Assembly (NCBI RefSeq): GCF_018413525.1 | Contig: NZ_JAHCDD010000023.1 | Span: 1 to 64,000, forward strand | Direction of reading: 5' to 3' | Length of the DNA stretch: 64,000 nt | From: Acidovorax sp. CCYZU-2555 | GTDB taxonomy: Bacteria > Pseudomonadota > Gammaproteobacteria > Burkholderiales > Burkholderiaceae_C | Shown here: positions 27,385-40,000 of the stretch, one piece after another | Numbering within the stretch: the first letter of the stretch is position 1 | Layout of the letters: the number at the start of each line of letters is the position of its first letter | Notes under the pieces: generated by a model | The model's input: the letters and a program-made list of their open reading frames with translations, nothing else | What the model was told of the DNA's origin: nothing | Databases searched by the model: none | Made by a program: the position numbers and the translations under genes

Positions 27385-29528
27385 GCCTGCACCTCCTGCG
27401 CCTGGACGCGATGGCCCTGCACCAGCTGGTTCTGCGCGCCGTCCATGACCACCTTGCCCTGGCGCAGCACCAAGGCGCGCTGCGTCAGATCGAGCAGCTG
27501 GCGCTTGTGCGTGGACAGGATCAGCGTGCGGCCGTCGAGCCAGGTCTGCAGATAGCGGATCACGCGCAGCTCGCTTTCCTGATCGAACGCCGCCGTGGGT
27601 TCGTCGAGCAGCACGATGCGCGGATCGAGCAGCAGCAGCCGCGCCAGACCTATCGCCTGGCGCTGGCCGCCCGAGACGCTGGCGCTGCCGCTGATCTGCA
27701 TGTCCAGGCCCAGCGGGTGGGAGCGCACGAACTCGCCCAGGCCCACGCCCTCCAGCGTGGCCAGCATTTCGTCGTCATCGAGATGGGCGCCCAGCGGCGA
27801 CAGGTTGTCGCGCAGCGTGCCGAAGAACAGCGCGGTGTCCTGCGGCAGATAGCCTATCGACTGGCGCAGTTCGGCCGGGTCGATCTGCGACAGCGCGAGG
27901 TTGTCCAGCGTGATCTGGCCTTCCGCGGGCGAAGTCAGGCCCGACAGCAGTCGCAGCAGCGTCGACTTGCCCGCGCCATTGCCGCCCAGCAGCGCGATGC
28001 GCTCGCCCGCGCGGATTTCGAGGTGCTGAATATCGAGCGCCACCGGGCTCTGGCTGCCGTAGCCGGCGCGCACGTTCTCGAGCCGGAAATGCCCGGCCAG
28101 CGCGGGCGGGCGCGCAAAGCGCCGTTCAGCGGGCCGCTCCACGGGCGAGGCCATCAGGCCGTCCAGCCCTTCCATCGCCACCTTGACATGCTGCCAGCGC
28201 GCCAACATGCTCGCCACCAGCGACATCGGCGAGATGGCGCGCGAGGCGAGCATGGAGCACGCGACCAGCGCGCCCGTGGTCATCTGGCCCTGGCTGATCT
28301 GGTAGACGCCCACCACCACCACGCCCACATAGCACAGCTGCTGCACCAGGCCCGCGGCATAGCCGATCAGCGCCGTGAGGCTGCGCGACTTGACCGTGGC
28401 GCTCGACATCTCGGCCGTGAGCCCTTCCCATTGCTGCAGCAGCCGGCCTTCACCTTGGGTGGTCTTGACGGTCTCGAGGTGTTCTATGGCTTCGAGCAGC
28501 ACGCCGTTCTTGATTGCGCCTTCGCGCAGGTTCTGGCGCGACAGCCGCGCGAGCGTGCCCTGCGTCAGCAGGCCCATGGCCAGGATCAGCAGCACCGCGA
28601 CCAGCGGCACCCAGGCGACGGGCCCGCCGATCACCCACACGATGCCTATGAACAGCAGCACGAACGGCAGATCGCTGATGGTCGCGGCCGTGGTCGAGGT
28701 GAAGAACTCGCGCACCGATTCGAACTCGCGCACCTGGTTGCTGAACGCGCCCATGGACGCGGGCTTGGACTGCAGGCGAATCTGCAGCACCTGGTTGAAC
28801 AGCAGCGACGACAGATGCAGGTCAAGCCGCTTGCCCACGACTTCGAGCATGTGCGAGCGCAGGCTGCGCAGCACGAACTCGAACACGATGGCCAGCACCG
28901 CGCCCGTGGCCAGCAGCCACAGCGTCTCGAACGCGCTGTTGGGCACGACGCGGTCGTAGACCTGCAGCGCGAACAGCGAAGATGCAATCGCCAGCAGATT
29001 GGCCATCAGCGCGGCCAGGCCCACGCGCGCGTACTCGGGCCAGCAGGCGCGCAGCGGGCCCTTGAGCCAGTGCGCAGGCGCGTCCTTGGCATAGCCCTGG
29101 GCACGCGCGTCGGGCCGGTAGCGCGGGCGCGCGAACAGCGCCTGACCGGCATACAGCGCCTGCAAGTCCTGCAGCGCCAGCCGCTGCTGGCCGCCGCCGC
29201 TGTCGGCGTCGAGCAGCACCGCCTGGTCGCCGTCGCGCTCCACCCACAGCAGCAGGCGGCCGTCGTGCAGCTGCAGCAGCACGGGCAGCAGCGCGGGCGT
29301 GATGTCGGCCAGCGCCATGCGCTGCACGCGCGCATGAATGCCCGCGCGGCGCAGCGCGCGCGGCGCCATTTCGAGCGGTAGCCGGCCGCGCTCCAGCGCA
29401 AAGCCCTGGCCCAGCTCGGCGACGCTCACGCCATGACCGAAATGCGCGCACAGCAGAACCAGGGCTTCGCGCACCGGGTCGCGCAGGCCCGTCGAAGCGC
29501 TGGGGGGGCTCAATGGAATGGCGCTCAT
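27381..29528 (-). CDS. LapB-type type I secretion permease/ATPase
   Basis: This 715-residue exporter has an N-terminal C39-like domain (1-135) lacking the catalytic Cys context, a six-segment membrane domain (about 150-440) and an ABC domain with Walker A GGNGAGKST, the signature VSGGQRQ and Walker B IVLLDEPT. The degenerate peptidase domain is typical of exporters that bind uncleaved RTX passengers. It should pump the giant adhesin through the TolC-type channel. It overlaps both neighbours by 4 bp (29525-29528 and 27381-27384). Confidence 0.94.
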   Translation of the reverse strand: MSAIPLSPPSASTGLRDPVREALVLLCAHFGHGVSVAELGQGFALERGRLPLEMAPRALRRAGIHARVQRMALADITPALLPVLLQLHDGRLLLWVERDGDQAVLLDADSGGGQQRLALQDLQALYAGQALFARPRYRPDARAQGYAKDAPAHWLKGPLRACWPEYARVGLAALMANLLAIASSLFALQVYDRVVPNSAFETLWLLATGAVLAIVFEFVLRSLRSHMLEVVGKRLDLHLSSLLFNQVLQIRLQSKPASMGAFSNQVREFESVREFFTSTTAATISDLPFVLLFIGIVWVIGGPVAWVPLVAVLLILAMGLLTQGTLARLSRQNLREGAIKNGVLLEAIEHLETVKTTQGEGRLLQQWEGLTAEMSSATVKSRSLTALIGYAAGLVQQLCYVGVVVVGVYQISQGQMTTGALVACSMLASRAISPMSLVASMLARWQHVKVAMEGLDGLMASPVERPAERRFARPPALAGHFRLENVRAGYGSQSPVALDIQHLEIRAGERIALLGGNGAGKSTLLRLLSGLTSPAEGQITLDNLALSQIDPAELRQSIGYLPQDTALFFGTLRDNLSPLGAHLDDDEMLATLEGVGLGEFVRSHPLGLDMQISGSASVSGGQRQAIGLARLLLLDPRIVLLDEPTAAFDQESELRVIRYLQTWLDGRTLILSTHKRQLLDLTQRALVLRQGKVVMDGAQNQLVQGHRVQAQEVQA

Positions 29529-30892
29529 GGGAGGATTTTTTCTGCCATACGGCCTTCAAGCAGGGGCACGAGCAGGCCCAGTTGCGCCACGCCGCGCAAA
29601 GGCAGGCGGTGGCGGTCGCTTTGCAGTTGCAGCAACTGGCGCTCGGCTTCGAAACGGTCCGATTCGACCGACAGCAGATCGACCATGCTGCGCATGCTCA
29701 CAAAAAACTGTTCGCGGTAGATGCCGCCGATATCGACCGATCCCTGGATCTGCTGGCGCAGCGCGGCCTCGCGCCCGGCCAGCGGCGCCTCGCCTTCCAT
29801 CAGCGTCTGCACCTTGCGACGGATGTCGCGCTCCACCTGCTCGGTATCCCACTGCGCGGCGTCGAGCGCCTGGCGCGCGGCATCGACGCGTTTGAAATTC
29901 GACATGCCCTGGAACGCCGCCATGCGCAGGCGCAGCATCAGGGTGGCATCGCGCGTGAGCTGGCCGCCGATTTCGCGCCGCTGCACCGCGCCTTCGAGAT
30001 TGAGCTGAGGCTTGAGCGCGGCATCGGCGGATTTGATCTTGGCCTCTTCGACCCGGCTCTTTTCCACGGCCTGCAGGTACAGCGGCGATATGGTGACCAA
30101 CGAGGCAATGTGCCGGCCCTGGGCCAGCAGGCGCGACAGCGGCTGCAGCGGCGGCAGTTGCAAGCCGGCCGCGGGCACGCCCACCAGCAGCGCGTATTGC
30201 TGCATGGCCTCCTGCTGCTTGCCCTGCTCGAGCAGCAGCTGCTCCTGGGCGCGCGCCAGCGCCAGCGTCACGCGGCCCGATTCGCTGCGGTCCACATAGC
30301 CCGAGGCCACGCGGCGCTCGCTGAGCGCCAGCAGGTCATTGAGACGTTCGATGAATTGCTCCGCGGCCGCGACGCGCTGGCGCGCGAACAGCACATCGAG
30401 ATAGCTTTCGCTGATGTCGAGCGCCGCATCTTCGCGCGCCACCAGCAGCTCCTGCGCCGCGTGGCGTTGCGTGGCGCGCGCGCTGTCGACCTGGCTTTCG
30501 ACGCCGCCCCAGTCGTAGAGCATCTGCGTCACCGTGACGTCGTAGCCCAGCCGCGGATTGCCCGAGCCCGATGTGCCCACGCCCGCCTGCACGTTGGGCT
30601 GGTAGCCGGCCTGGGCGATCTCCACTTCCGTGCCTGTCCTGGCGAGCCGCGACATGACGGCGCGCACGCCCGGATTGCGCTCCAGCCCTTTTTGCACCGC
30701 ATCGCGCAATGCCAGCAGGGGGCCGCCAACCGGCTGCACCGCACCCGCCGTGGCAAGCGTGCGCGCCAGCCGCAGCGGGCGCTCCTGCGCCGCGGCGGCG
30801 CCGGCAACGCCGCAGCAGCCCAGCAACAGCAGACAAAGACACCAATGACCTGGGGTGCGCCCTGCCCCTTGCGTGCGATATCCGCTGCTCAT
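29525..30892 (-). CDS. TolC-family outer-membrane channel of the secretion system
   Basis: From ATG at 30892 this is 455 residues, with an N-terminal signal (LCLLLLGCCGVAGAAAAQ) and the repeated TolC outer-membrane efflux domain: AVQKGLERNPGVRAVMSRLA and later VEIAQAGYQPNVQAGV. The frame stays open to 31090 but that extension overlaps the adhesin and reads as a shadow. The ATG overlaps TGA of a possible 46-codon small gene, and its stop overlaps the ABC start by 4 bp. Confidence 0.92.
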   Translation of the reverse strand: MSSGYRTQGAGRTPGHWCLCLLLLGCCGVAGAAAAQERPLRLARTLATAGAVQPVGGPLLALRDAVQKGLERNPGVRAVMSRLARTGTEVEIAQAGYQPNVQAGVGTSGSGNPRLGYDVTVTQMLYDWGGVESQVDSARATQRHAAQELLVAREDAALDISESYLDVLFARQRVAAAEQFIERLNDLLALSERRVASGYVDRSESGRVTLALARAQEQLLLEQGKQQEAMQQYALLVGVPAAGLQLPPLQPLSRLLAQGRHIASLVTISPLYLQAVEKSRVEEAKIKSADAALKPQLNLEGAVQRREIGGQLTRDATLMLRLRMAAFQGMSNFKRVDAARQALDAAQWDTEQVERDIRRKVQTLMEGEAPLAGREAALRQQIQGSVDIGGIYREQFFVSMRSMVDLLSVESDRFEAERQLLQLQSDRHRLPLRGVAQLGLLVPLLEGRMAEKILP

Positions 30893-31029
30893 CGGATCGC
30901 CGGGCCCATGCCGGGGCGCGTGAAAGACTTGCGCTGAATTTCTGAAACCATGTAGACGGCAGTCGAATCGATGAATAAACCCATAGATGCCAATAGCTCC
31001 TGAATGGTCAACTGCCCGAGAACGCCCAC
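30889..31029 (-). CDS. Possible small gene between the adhesin and TolC genes (46 aa)
   Basis: A GTG directly after the adhesin TAA opens a 46-codon frame that ends in TGA at 30889-30891, overlapping the TolC ATG by 4 bp (ATGA), the same kind of junction as the other two in this operon. The peptide begins VGVLGQLTIQELLASMG and ends SFTRPGMGPAIR, with a hydrophobic stretch near its centre. ATG at 30984 is another start, with CAGGAG 12 bp before it, too far for a good site. G+C at third positions is moderate, lower than in neighbours. I do not recognise it; it could instead be a leader region for tolC. Confidence 0.4.
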   Translation of the reverse strand: MGVLGQLTIQELLASMGLFIDSTAVYMVSEIQRKSFTRPGMGPAIR

Positions 31030-34000
31030 TTACACCACTACGTTGGTCACCTCCTGCTCGACCAGTACAACAGCCGACACCCCGGCCCATGCATACGAAA
31101 CAAAACTCACATCGCCGACCACCGAGGTCGCGCCCTTGACAGCTCCCGTCATCACCACGCGATCGAGGGCGTCGCCGACGATCTGCAAGGTATGCGAGGG
31201 CCCATCGGTCAGCTCCAGCACGGCCTGCGAAGTCAACGTCAGCACCGAGCCCGTGCTACCCGTGCCCAGATCGATGCGCTCTATGCTGCTGATACGGCTG
31301 GCCGTGCCGGCGGTGAAGGTCAGGCTGATGCCGCCATCGAGCAGCAGCGTATCGAAGCCGGTACCGCCATCGATGGACGCATAGTTGGCGCTCAGCAGTT
31401 GTATGGTGTCAGAGCCTGGGCCGCCGATCAAGGTGTCATTCCCCAGGCCGCCTATCAGCAGGTCGTCGCCATCGCCACCATTCAAGACGTCGTCGCCCGC
31501 GCCGCCGCGCAGCAGATCGTCGCCCGCGCCGCCCAGCAGCGTGTCGTTGCCGCCATGGCCGTAGAGGCGGTCGGCGCCCGTGGTTCCGTTGATGACGTCA
31601 GCGCCGTTCGTGCCTTCCTGCAGGCTGGCATTGCCGTTGAGGTTGCTCGCCAGGTTCGCCGCGAGCAGCTGGCTGGTCGAGCCTGTAGTGGACGCACCCT
31701 GGCTGTCGGTCGCGGTGATGGTCAGCGCGTTGAGAACATCGGCGCTCAGCAGCGCGCCATTGAGCAAGGTGCCGGCCTGGTCGGTCAGATGCACCGAAGC
31801 CAGCAGCTCGTTGATCGCCTGGTTGCTGATGACCGCGCCCGCGACCAGCGAGGTGATGAACAGCGTGGAACTGGGCGCAAGAACGTTGAGCAGGCCGGGG
31901 TTGTTCTGCACGCGCAGCTGCAGCCCGAGTTCGGTGGCGAGGTTCTGCGACGCCGTGAGCTGCAGCGGCGTGAGGTTCAGCGCCAGCACCGGCTGATAAC
32001 GCACCTGAACCTGGCTCAGGTTGCGATCGCGGTCCACCACCGTGAGGTTCTGCTCGCTCAGATTGACCACGTTCAAGGCATCGACACCGATGATGCCCAG
32101 CAGCGCCGACGACGCGATCTGCACTTCGGGCGCGCGGTTGTTCGGGTTGAACGCGCCCGCATTCACGGCGCTGCTGTCGAAAGTCACGGCGCCGGTCGTG
32201 GTGTCGCCGTCACGGTCGACGAGGGTGAAGCCCACGTCGGTCGTGCCGTCGAGGCCGCTGGCATTGATCGCCGCCGAATCGACTTCGAGTTTGCCCTGGC
32301 CCAGCAGGTGGGTGATGATGGCGCTGTCGTTGCCGAATCCCGTGACCAAATCGACGTTCTTCAGCAGGATCTGCTGATCTGTCCTGGCGGCATTGCCGGT
32401 GTTGTAGCCGCCGACGAAACCGCCCTGGCTGCTGATGCTGATCATGGTGTCGTTGCCGACCTTGGCGAAATGCAGATAGTTGGCCAGGTTGCCCGTGGTG
32501 AAGCCTATGCGCCCTTCCCCGTTGAGCAAGGACGCCAGGTGCAGCACGTCGCCACCGGCCCAGACGCTGTTGACGTCGAAGTCGGTGATGGTGTCGACCA
32601 CGGGCGTGCCTTCGGCGCCCGCATCGCCGGCCTCCCAGCGGAACACGTCCAGCCCCGATCCGCCCGTGAGCGAGTCGGCGCCGCTGCCGCCCACCAGGAT
32701 GTCGTTGCCCGCGGAGCCGTTGAGCGTATCGTTGCCCGCGCCGCCGCGCAGGATGTCGTTGCCCAGATTGCCCTGCAGCGTGTCATTGCCCGCATAGCCA
32801 TAGAGCCTGCGGCTGGCGCTCGCGGCCAGGCCGTCGGCGCCGTCGAGCGTGTCCGCTCCCGCCGTGCCCACTTCCAGGCCCGCGGGCGGGGTGCCGACCA
32901 GCGAGCGCAACAGCTGGAGGTTCAGCAGTTCGGAGCTGGCCGCGGTATCGGTTAGTCCGCCCTGGTCGGTGACGGTCATGCTCAGCGAGCTGGCCAGGTC
33001 CAGCGTCAGGATGTTCAGCAGGCTGGAGTTGAGGCTGATCGATCCCAGCAGCTCATTGAGCTTGAAGTTGTCCACCGTCTGCCCGGTGGTGATCGAACTG
33101 ATGCGCAGCGTGTGCGTCAGCAGCGTGGTGCTGTAGTCGACGCGCAGGCCCAGCTCCGCGGCCAGCGTCGCCGAGAACCTCCAGGGATTGAACAGCAGCG
33201 AACCCACGCTCACGCCGCCGAACACCAACGAGACTTCGCGGATGTTGTTGTTCGCATCGCTGGCCGTGAACGCCTGCTGGGCGCTCAGATTGATCAGCCC
33301 AAGCGCATTCACGCCGACCAGTCCCAGCAGCCCGCCGGCCTCGCCCAGGTTCGCGACCGGAGCGACATTCGCCGGGACGGACGCGCGCACGCCCGTGGCG
33401 GTCATGCTGTATTGGCCCGTCGCCAGGTCGATGGTGAAGGTTTCGCCGCGCAGCGTGCTGACCGTCAGCGTCGACTGGTTGTCGTAGGCGTACGAATACA
33501 CCGAAGTCGAGGCACCGGTCTGCGCCACGGTCTTGGCCGTCGGGTTGTAGCTGAACTGGATGCCGTCGACGCTCACGTTCTGTACATAGCCGCCATCTGC
33601 TCCAAAAGTCAGCGCCGCATTGCCCTGCAGCGTTCCGGCCGCGCTGAAGACCTGGGTCGATGCGGGCGTGGCCACGGGAATATCGTCGACCACGCCGACC
33701 GTGAGCTGCAGATTGCCCGTGGCGCCGTTGACCAGCACGCCCACATTGAAGTTGCGCAGGTCTTCGGCGTTGGCGACGCTGTGGTCCAGCGGCTTGAACA
33801 GCGATACGGTGTACTTGCCCGCGTCGGCGCCGCCGCTCGCAATGCTCACCACCACCGCCACGGCGCCCGCGGCCGAGCCCACATGGCCGGTCAGCGTGGC
33901 CGTGCCCGCGCCGGTCCACACAATCGCCTGGCCGCCCGAAGTCAGCGCGCCCACGGGCGCCGCCAGCGTGTACGTCGCATTCGCGGACAGGCCGACGAAG

Positions 34001-37000
34001 GCGCCGTTGGCCACGGCCGGCAGCGTGGCGGTGATATCGTCTTCATCGATCTGTATCAGCGCCTGGGTGTTGGTCACGGGCGCGGCCACCAGGCTCGCGG
34101 CATCGTTGCCCGCCGTGTCCTGCACCGCATTCGCATCGTTGCCAGCGGTAGGATCGGTGTAGCCCACGGTCACGACCGCGCCCGCGGCGACCGCGCTGGC
34201 CAGCGTCAGCACCACCGTGCTGCCCGTGATCGCCACATTGGTCACGGCGACGCTCGCGCCGCCCGCATTGACGACAAAGCTGCCCGCGGTCGGCGCGGGC
34301 ATGCCCAGCGCTTCGTCATAGGTCAGCGTCAACGTGGCGCCGGCGACGCTGGCGCTCTGCAGCACGGGCGGCAAGGTATCGACCACCGGTACATTGCTGC
34401 GCGTCGCCGCATCGTTGCCGGCCAGATCCTGCACCGCATTCGCGTCGTTGCCCGCCGTGGGGTCGTTATAGCCCACGGTCACGGTTGCGCCGTTCTTCAC
34501 GGCGCTGGCCAGCGTCAGCACCACGGTGCTGCCGACCACGGCGACCGCGCTCACCACGACCGGCGAGCCGCCCGCATTCACGACGAACTGCCCCGCGGCC
34601 GGTGGATGGGCGGAGTCGAGCGCTTCGCTGTAGGTCAGCACCAGCGTCGTGCCGCCCGTGCCCGTCGCGGCAGAAACCAACGTAGGCGGCGTGATGTCGG
34701 CCGTGAAGCCGGTGGCGGCATTGAGCGTATAGCCCAGCCCCTGGTTGCCCGCCGCATCGGTGAAGGTGGCATTGGCCACGCTGATGCTAGGCGGCGTGGC
34801 CGTGCCGTTTTGCGTGAAGGTCGCGGTCCAGGTATTGGAATTGACCTGGGTAAAGGCCGACAGCGTGCCGCCCAAGGCCGTCACGTCGCTCAGCGTGAAG
34901 TCCAGCACCGATTCATTGAACACGAACGTGACGGTCGTGGCTTCGCCCAGCGCCAGCTGCAGGTCTTGCGCCGTGATCAGCAACTGCGGCGGCGTCACGT
35001 CGGTCGACGGCACGTTGTTGGTCACCGTCTGCGCGGCCAGGGTCGCGGCGTCATTCCCCGCGATGTCCTGGACGGCGTTGGCGTCATTGGCCGCGCTCGT
35101 ATCGTTGTAGGCCACGGTCACGCTGTTGCCGAACACAACGGGCGCGGCCAGCCCCAGCACCACGCTGCTGCCGACCACATTGACGCTGCTGACGGTCACC
35201 AGCGCGCCATTGACGCGCACGGCGAAATTGCCGGCCGCGGGCGCATGCGCCGGGTCCAGCGCCTCGCTGTAGACCAGCGTGATTTCCAGGCCCGAGGTGT
35301 TGGTCGCGACCGACTGCCAGACGGGCGGCGTGATATCGGCCGACCAGCCCGTGGCGCCATTGAGCGCATAAGCGGTGCCGGGGTTGGCAGCGAGGTCGGT
35401 GTACGTGCCCGCGGCGACACTCAGGCTGGGCTGGGTTGCCGTGCCGTCCTGGGTGAAGGTCGCCGTCCAGGTGCGCGCATTGAGCTGCGTGAACCCCGTG
35501 AGGCCGCCGCCCAGCGGCACCACATCGGCCAAAGTGAATCCCGCCACGGCCTCGCTGAACGTGAAGGTCACGAGCGTCGCCTCGCCATTGGCCAGCGCCA
35601 GATCGGCGGCGGTGATCACCAGCGAGGGCGGCGTGATGTCTGCCGACAGGCCCAGGCTCGCGTCCAGCGTATAGCCCGCGCCGGGGTTGAGTGCCAGATC
35701 GGTGTACGCGCCCGCGGCGATGGCGATGCTGGGCGCGATGCTGCTGCCATCCTGCGTGAACGTCGCGGTCCAGGTGCTGGGATTGATCTGCGTCAGGCCC
35801 GTCAGCGCGCCGCCCGCCACCGCCACGTCGCCGGCATCGAAGCCGGTCACGGCCTCGCTGAAGGTGAACGTGACCAGCGTGGCCTCGCCGCTGGCCAGCA
35901 GCAGATCGGCGACGCTGATCTGCACCGTGGGCGCGAGCGTGTCGGGCACCAGATTGGTGACGCTGGTCGCGCCCAGCGTCAGCGCATCATTGCCCGCGGC
36001 ATCCTGGATCGCCAGCGCATCGTTGCCGGCGCCGGGGTCGGCATAGGCGACCGTGACGCTGGCGCCATGGGCGACCGGCGCGGCCAGCGTCAGCACCACG
36101 CTGCTGCCGACGATGCTCACCGCCGTCACGCCCACCGCCGCGCCATTGACGCTGACCGCGAAGCGGCCTGGCAACGGCGCATTCCCGGCATCCAGCGTTT
36201 CGTCGTAGCTCAGCACCAGCGTCGCGCCGTTGGCGCCGGTCACCGCCGAGACAAATGCCGGCGGCGTGGTGTCGGGCACGAGATTGGTCACGGTCGTGAT
36301 CGGCAGGCTCTGCGCGTCGTTGCCAACCGCGTCCTGGATGGCACCGGCGTCGTTGCCAGCGGTCGGGTCGGTATAGGTGACGTTGACTGCGGCGCCGTTG
36401 GCCACGGGCGTCGCCAGCGTCAGCACCAGGTTCGCGCCATTGACGGCCACGGCGGTCACGGTCACGGGCGCGCCGTTGACGTTGACCACAAAGCTGCCCA
36501 TGGCCGGCAGGTTGGTCGCATCGAGCGTTTCGTTGTAGCTCAGCACCAGCGTCGTGCCGTCGGTGCTGGTCGCGGCCGAGATGAAGGTGGGCGGCGTGGT
36601 GTCGGGCACCGCATTGTTCACGCTGGTCGCGGCCAGGGTCGCGGCATCGTTGCCGGCCGCATCCTGGATGGCGCTGGCGTCGTTGCCTGCCGTGGGATCG
36701 GCATAGGCCACGGTCACCGTGGCCGCATGCGCGACCGGGCTGGCGAGTGTCAGCACCACGCTGGCGCCGTTGACGGCCACGGCCGTCACGGCCACCGCCG
36801 CGCCGTTCACATTGACCACGAAACTGCCCGGCGTCGGCGCATGGGTCGCGTCCAGCGTTTCGTTGTAGCTCAGCACCAGCGTAGCGCCGTCGGCACTGGT
36901 CGTTGCCGAGACAAAGGCCGGCGGCGTGGTATCGGGCACGAGGTTGCTGACGCTGGTGACCGGCAGGGTCGCGGCGTCGTTGCCCGCGGCGTCCTGGATG

Positions 37001-40000
37001 GCGTTGATGTCGTTGCTGCCCGTGGGATCGGTGTAGACGACGCTGACGCTGGCGCCGTTGGGCACGCTGCTGGCCAGCGTCAGCACCACATTGGCGCCGC
37101 TGATGGCCGCGGCGGTCACCGAGACCGCTGCGCCATTGACGTTGACCACAAAGTTGGCCGCGGCCGGCGCATGGGCGGCATCCAGCACTTCGTTGTAGGT
37201 CAGCACCACGGTCGCGCCATTGGCGCTGGTCGCGGCCGAGACGAACACCGGCGGTGTGGTGTCGGGCACGAGATTGCCCACGTTGGTGGGCGGCATGCTC
37301 GCCGCGTCGTTGCCGCTCGCATCCTGGACAGCCTTGATGTCGTCACCCGTCGTGGGATCGAGATAGCCGACCGTGACCGTCGCGCCATTGGCCACGGGGC
37401 CGGCCAGCGTCAGCACCACGCTGCTGCCGGCCACCGATACTGCCGAGACGATCACCGGGCTGCCGTTCACATTGACCACGAAGCTGCCCGGGAGCGGCGC
37501 ATTGGCCGCGTCCAGCGCTTCGTTGTAGTCCAGCACCAGCGTCGCGCCATCGGCGCTGGTCACGGCCGAGACCAGCGCGGGCGGCGTGGTGTCGGGCACG
37601 AGGTTGCTGACGCTGGTGACCGGCAGGCTCGCCGCATCGTTGCCGGCCGCATCCTGAATGGCATTGACGTCATTGCCCACGCCAGGGTCGGCATAGGCGA
37701 CCGTCACGGCCGCGCCGTTGGGCACGGCGTTCGCCAAGGTCAACACCACGGTACTGCCGTTGATGGCCACGCCGCTGACCCCCACCGGCGCGCCGTTGAC
37801 ATTGACCACAAAGCTGCCGGCCGCTGGCGGGTGGGCCGCATCCAGCGCTTCGTTGTAGTTCAGCACCAGCGTCGCGCCATCGGCGCCGGTCACGGCCGAA
37901 ACGAAGGCCGGCGGCGTGGTGTCGGGCACGAGGTTGCTCACACCCGTGGCCGGCAGGCTCACCGCGTCATTGCCCGCGGCATCCTGAACAGCACTCACAT
38001 CATTGCCGCCCGTGGGATCGGCATAGGCCACGCTCACACCCGCGCCATGGGGCACAGCCGTCTCCAGCGTCAGCACGGCGCTGCTGCCCACAATGGACAC
38101 CGCGGTGACCGACACTGGCGCGCCGTTCACATTCACCGTGAAGCTGCCGACCGCTGGCGGGTGGGCGGCGTCCAGCATTTCGTTGTAGTTCAGCACCAGC
38201 GTCGCGCCGTCGCTGCTGGTCACGGCCGACACCAAGGCAGGCGGCGTGGTGTCGGGCACCACATTGCCCACGCTCGTGGCGGCCAGGCTGGCCGCATCGT
38301 TGCCGGCCGCGTCCTGGATGGCATGGATGTCATTGCCTGCTGCATCCACATAGGCGACCGTCACGGCCGCGCCATGGGGCACGGCGCTGGCGAGCGTCAG
38401 CTGCACGCTGCTGCCCGCAATCGCCACGCCCGTCACCAGCACGCCAGCGCCGTTGACCCGTACCGTGAAGCTGCTTGCGACGGGCAGATTCGCCGCATCC
38501 AGCGTTTCGTTGTAGCTCAGCACCAGCGTCGCGCCATCGGTGCTGGTGACCGCCGAAACAAAGGTCGGCGGCGTGGTGTCAGGCACCACATTGCTCACAG
38601 TCGTGACAGGCAGGCTCGCGGCGTCGTTGCCGGCCGCATCCTGGATGGCGCTGCCATCGTTGCCCGTGCCTGGGTCGGTATAGGCAAGCGTCACCGCCGC
38701 GCCATTGGGCACGGCACTGGCCAGCGTCAGCACCACCGTGCTGCCGCTGATCGCCAGGCCGCTGACCCCCACACGCGCGCCATTGACGGTGACGATAAAG
38801 CTGTCCACGGCGGGCGGATTGCCGGCGTCCAGCGCCTCGTTGTAGCTCAGCACCAGCGTCGCGCCGTCGGCACTGGTCACGGCCGAGACAAACAGCGGCG
38901 CCGTGGTGTCGGGCACCAGATTGCTGACATTGGTCGGCGCCAGGCTCGCGGCGTCGTTGCCGGCCGCGTCCTGCACCGCGAGCGCATCGTTGCCCGGTGT
39001 CGTGTCGCTGTAGGCCACAGTCACGGCCGCGCCATGGGCCACGGCCGTGGCCAGCGTCAGCACCAGGGTGGCGCCGGCCACCGACACGCCGGTCACGTCC
39101 ACCTCTACGCCATTCACATTGACCACAAAGCGCTCCACCTCGGGCAGACTGGCGGCGTCGAGCGCTTCGTCGTAAGTCAGCACCAGGCTTGCGCCGCTGG
39201 CGCTGGTGGCGGCCGAAACGAAAGCCGGCGCAACGAGGTCGGGCACCAGATTGCTGACATTGACAGGCGCCAGGCTCGCGGCATCATTGCCCGCGGCATC
39301 CTGGATGGCGCCAAAGTCGTTGCCCACCGAAGGATCGTTGTAGGCCACGGTCACCGCCGCGCCATGCGTCACGGACGTCGCCAGCGTCAGCCGCACGTTG
39401 CTGCCGGTGACAGTCACCAGCGTCACCCCCACCGCCACGCCGTTCACCAGGACCGCGAAGTCGCCGGCCACGGGGGGATTCACCCCATCGAGCGCTTCGT
39501 TGTAGCTCAGAACAATGCTGGCGCCATCGAGGCTGGTCGTGGCCGCGACAAAGATCGGCGCCTGCGTGTCGGGCACCAGATTGTTGACGGCCGTGGCCGC
39601 AAGACTGCTCGCGTCATTGCCCGCCGCGTCCTGGATGGCGTTGACGTCATTGCCCGCGCCGGCATCGGCATAGGCCACGGTCACGCCCGCACCATGCGGC
39701 ACGGGCGTCGCCAGCGTCAGCACCACGCCGCTGCCCACGACGGCCACGGACGCGACGCCCACGGCAGCGCCGTTGACGCTGACCGTGAAGCTGCCGATCG
39801 CCGGCGGCCGGACCGGGTCCAGTGCCTCGCTGTAGTTCAGCACCAGCGTATTGCCGTCGGCGGCCGTGGCGGCCGAGACGAACACCGGCGCCGTGGTGTC
39901 GGGCACGGTATTGTTCACATTGGTCGCCGGCAGGCTTGCCGCGTCGTTGCCGGCCGCGTCCTGGAGCGCCGCTTCATCGTTGCCCGCACTCGGATCGTCG

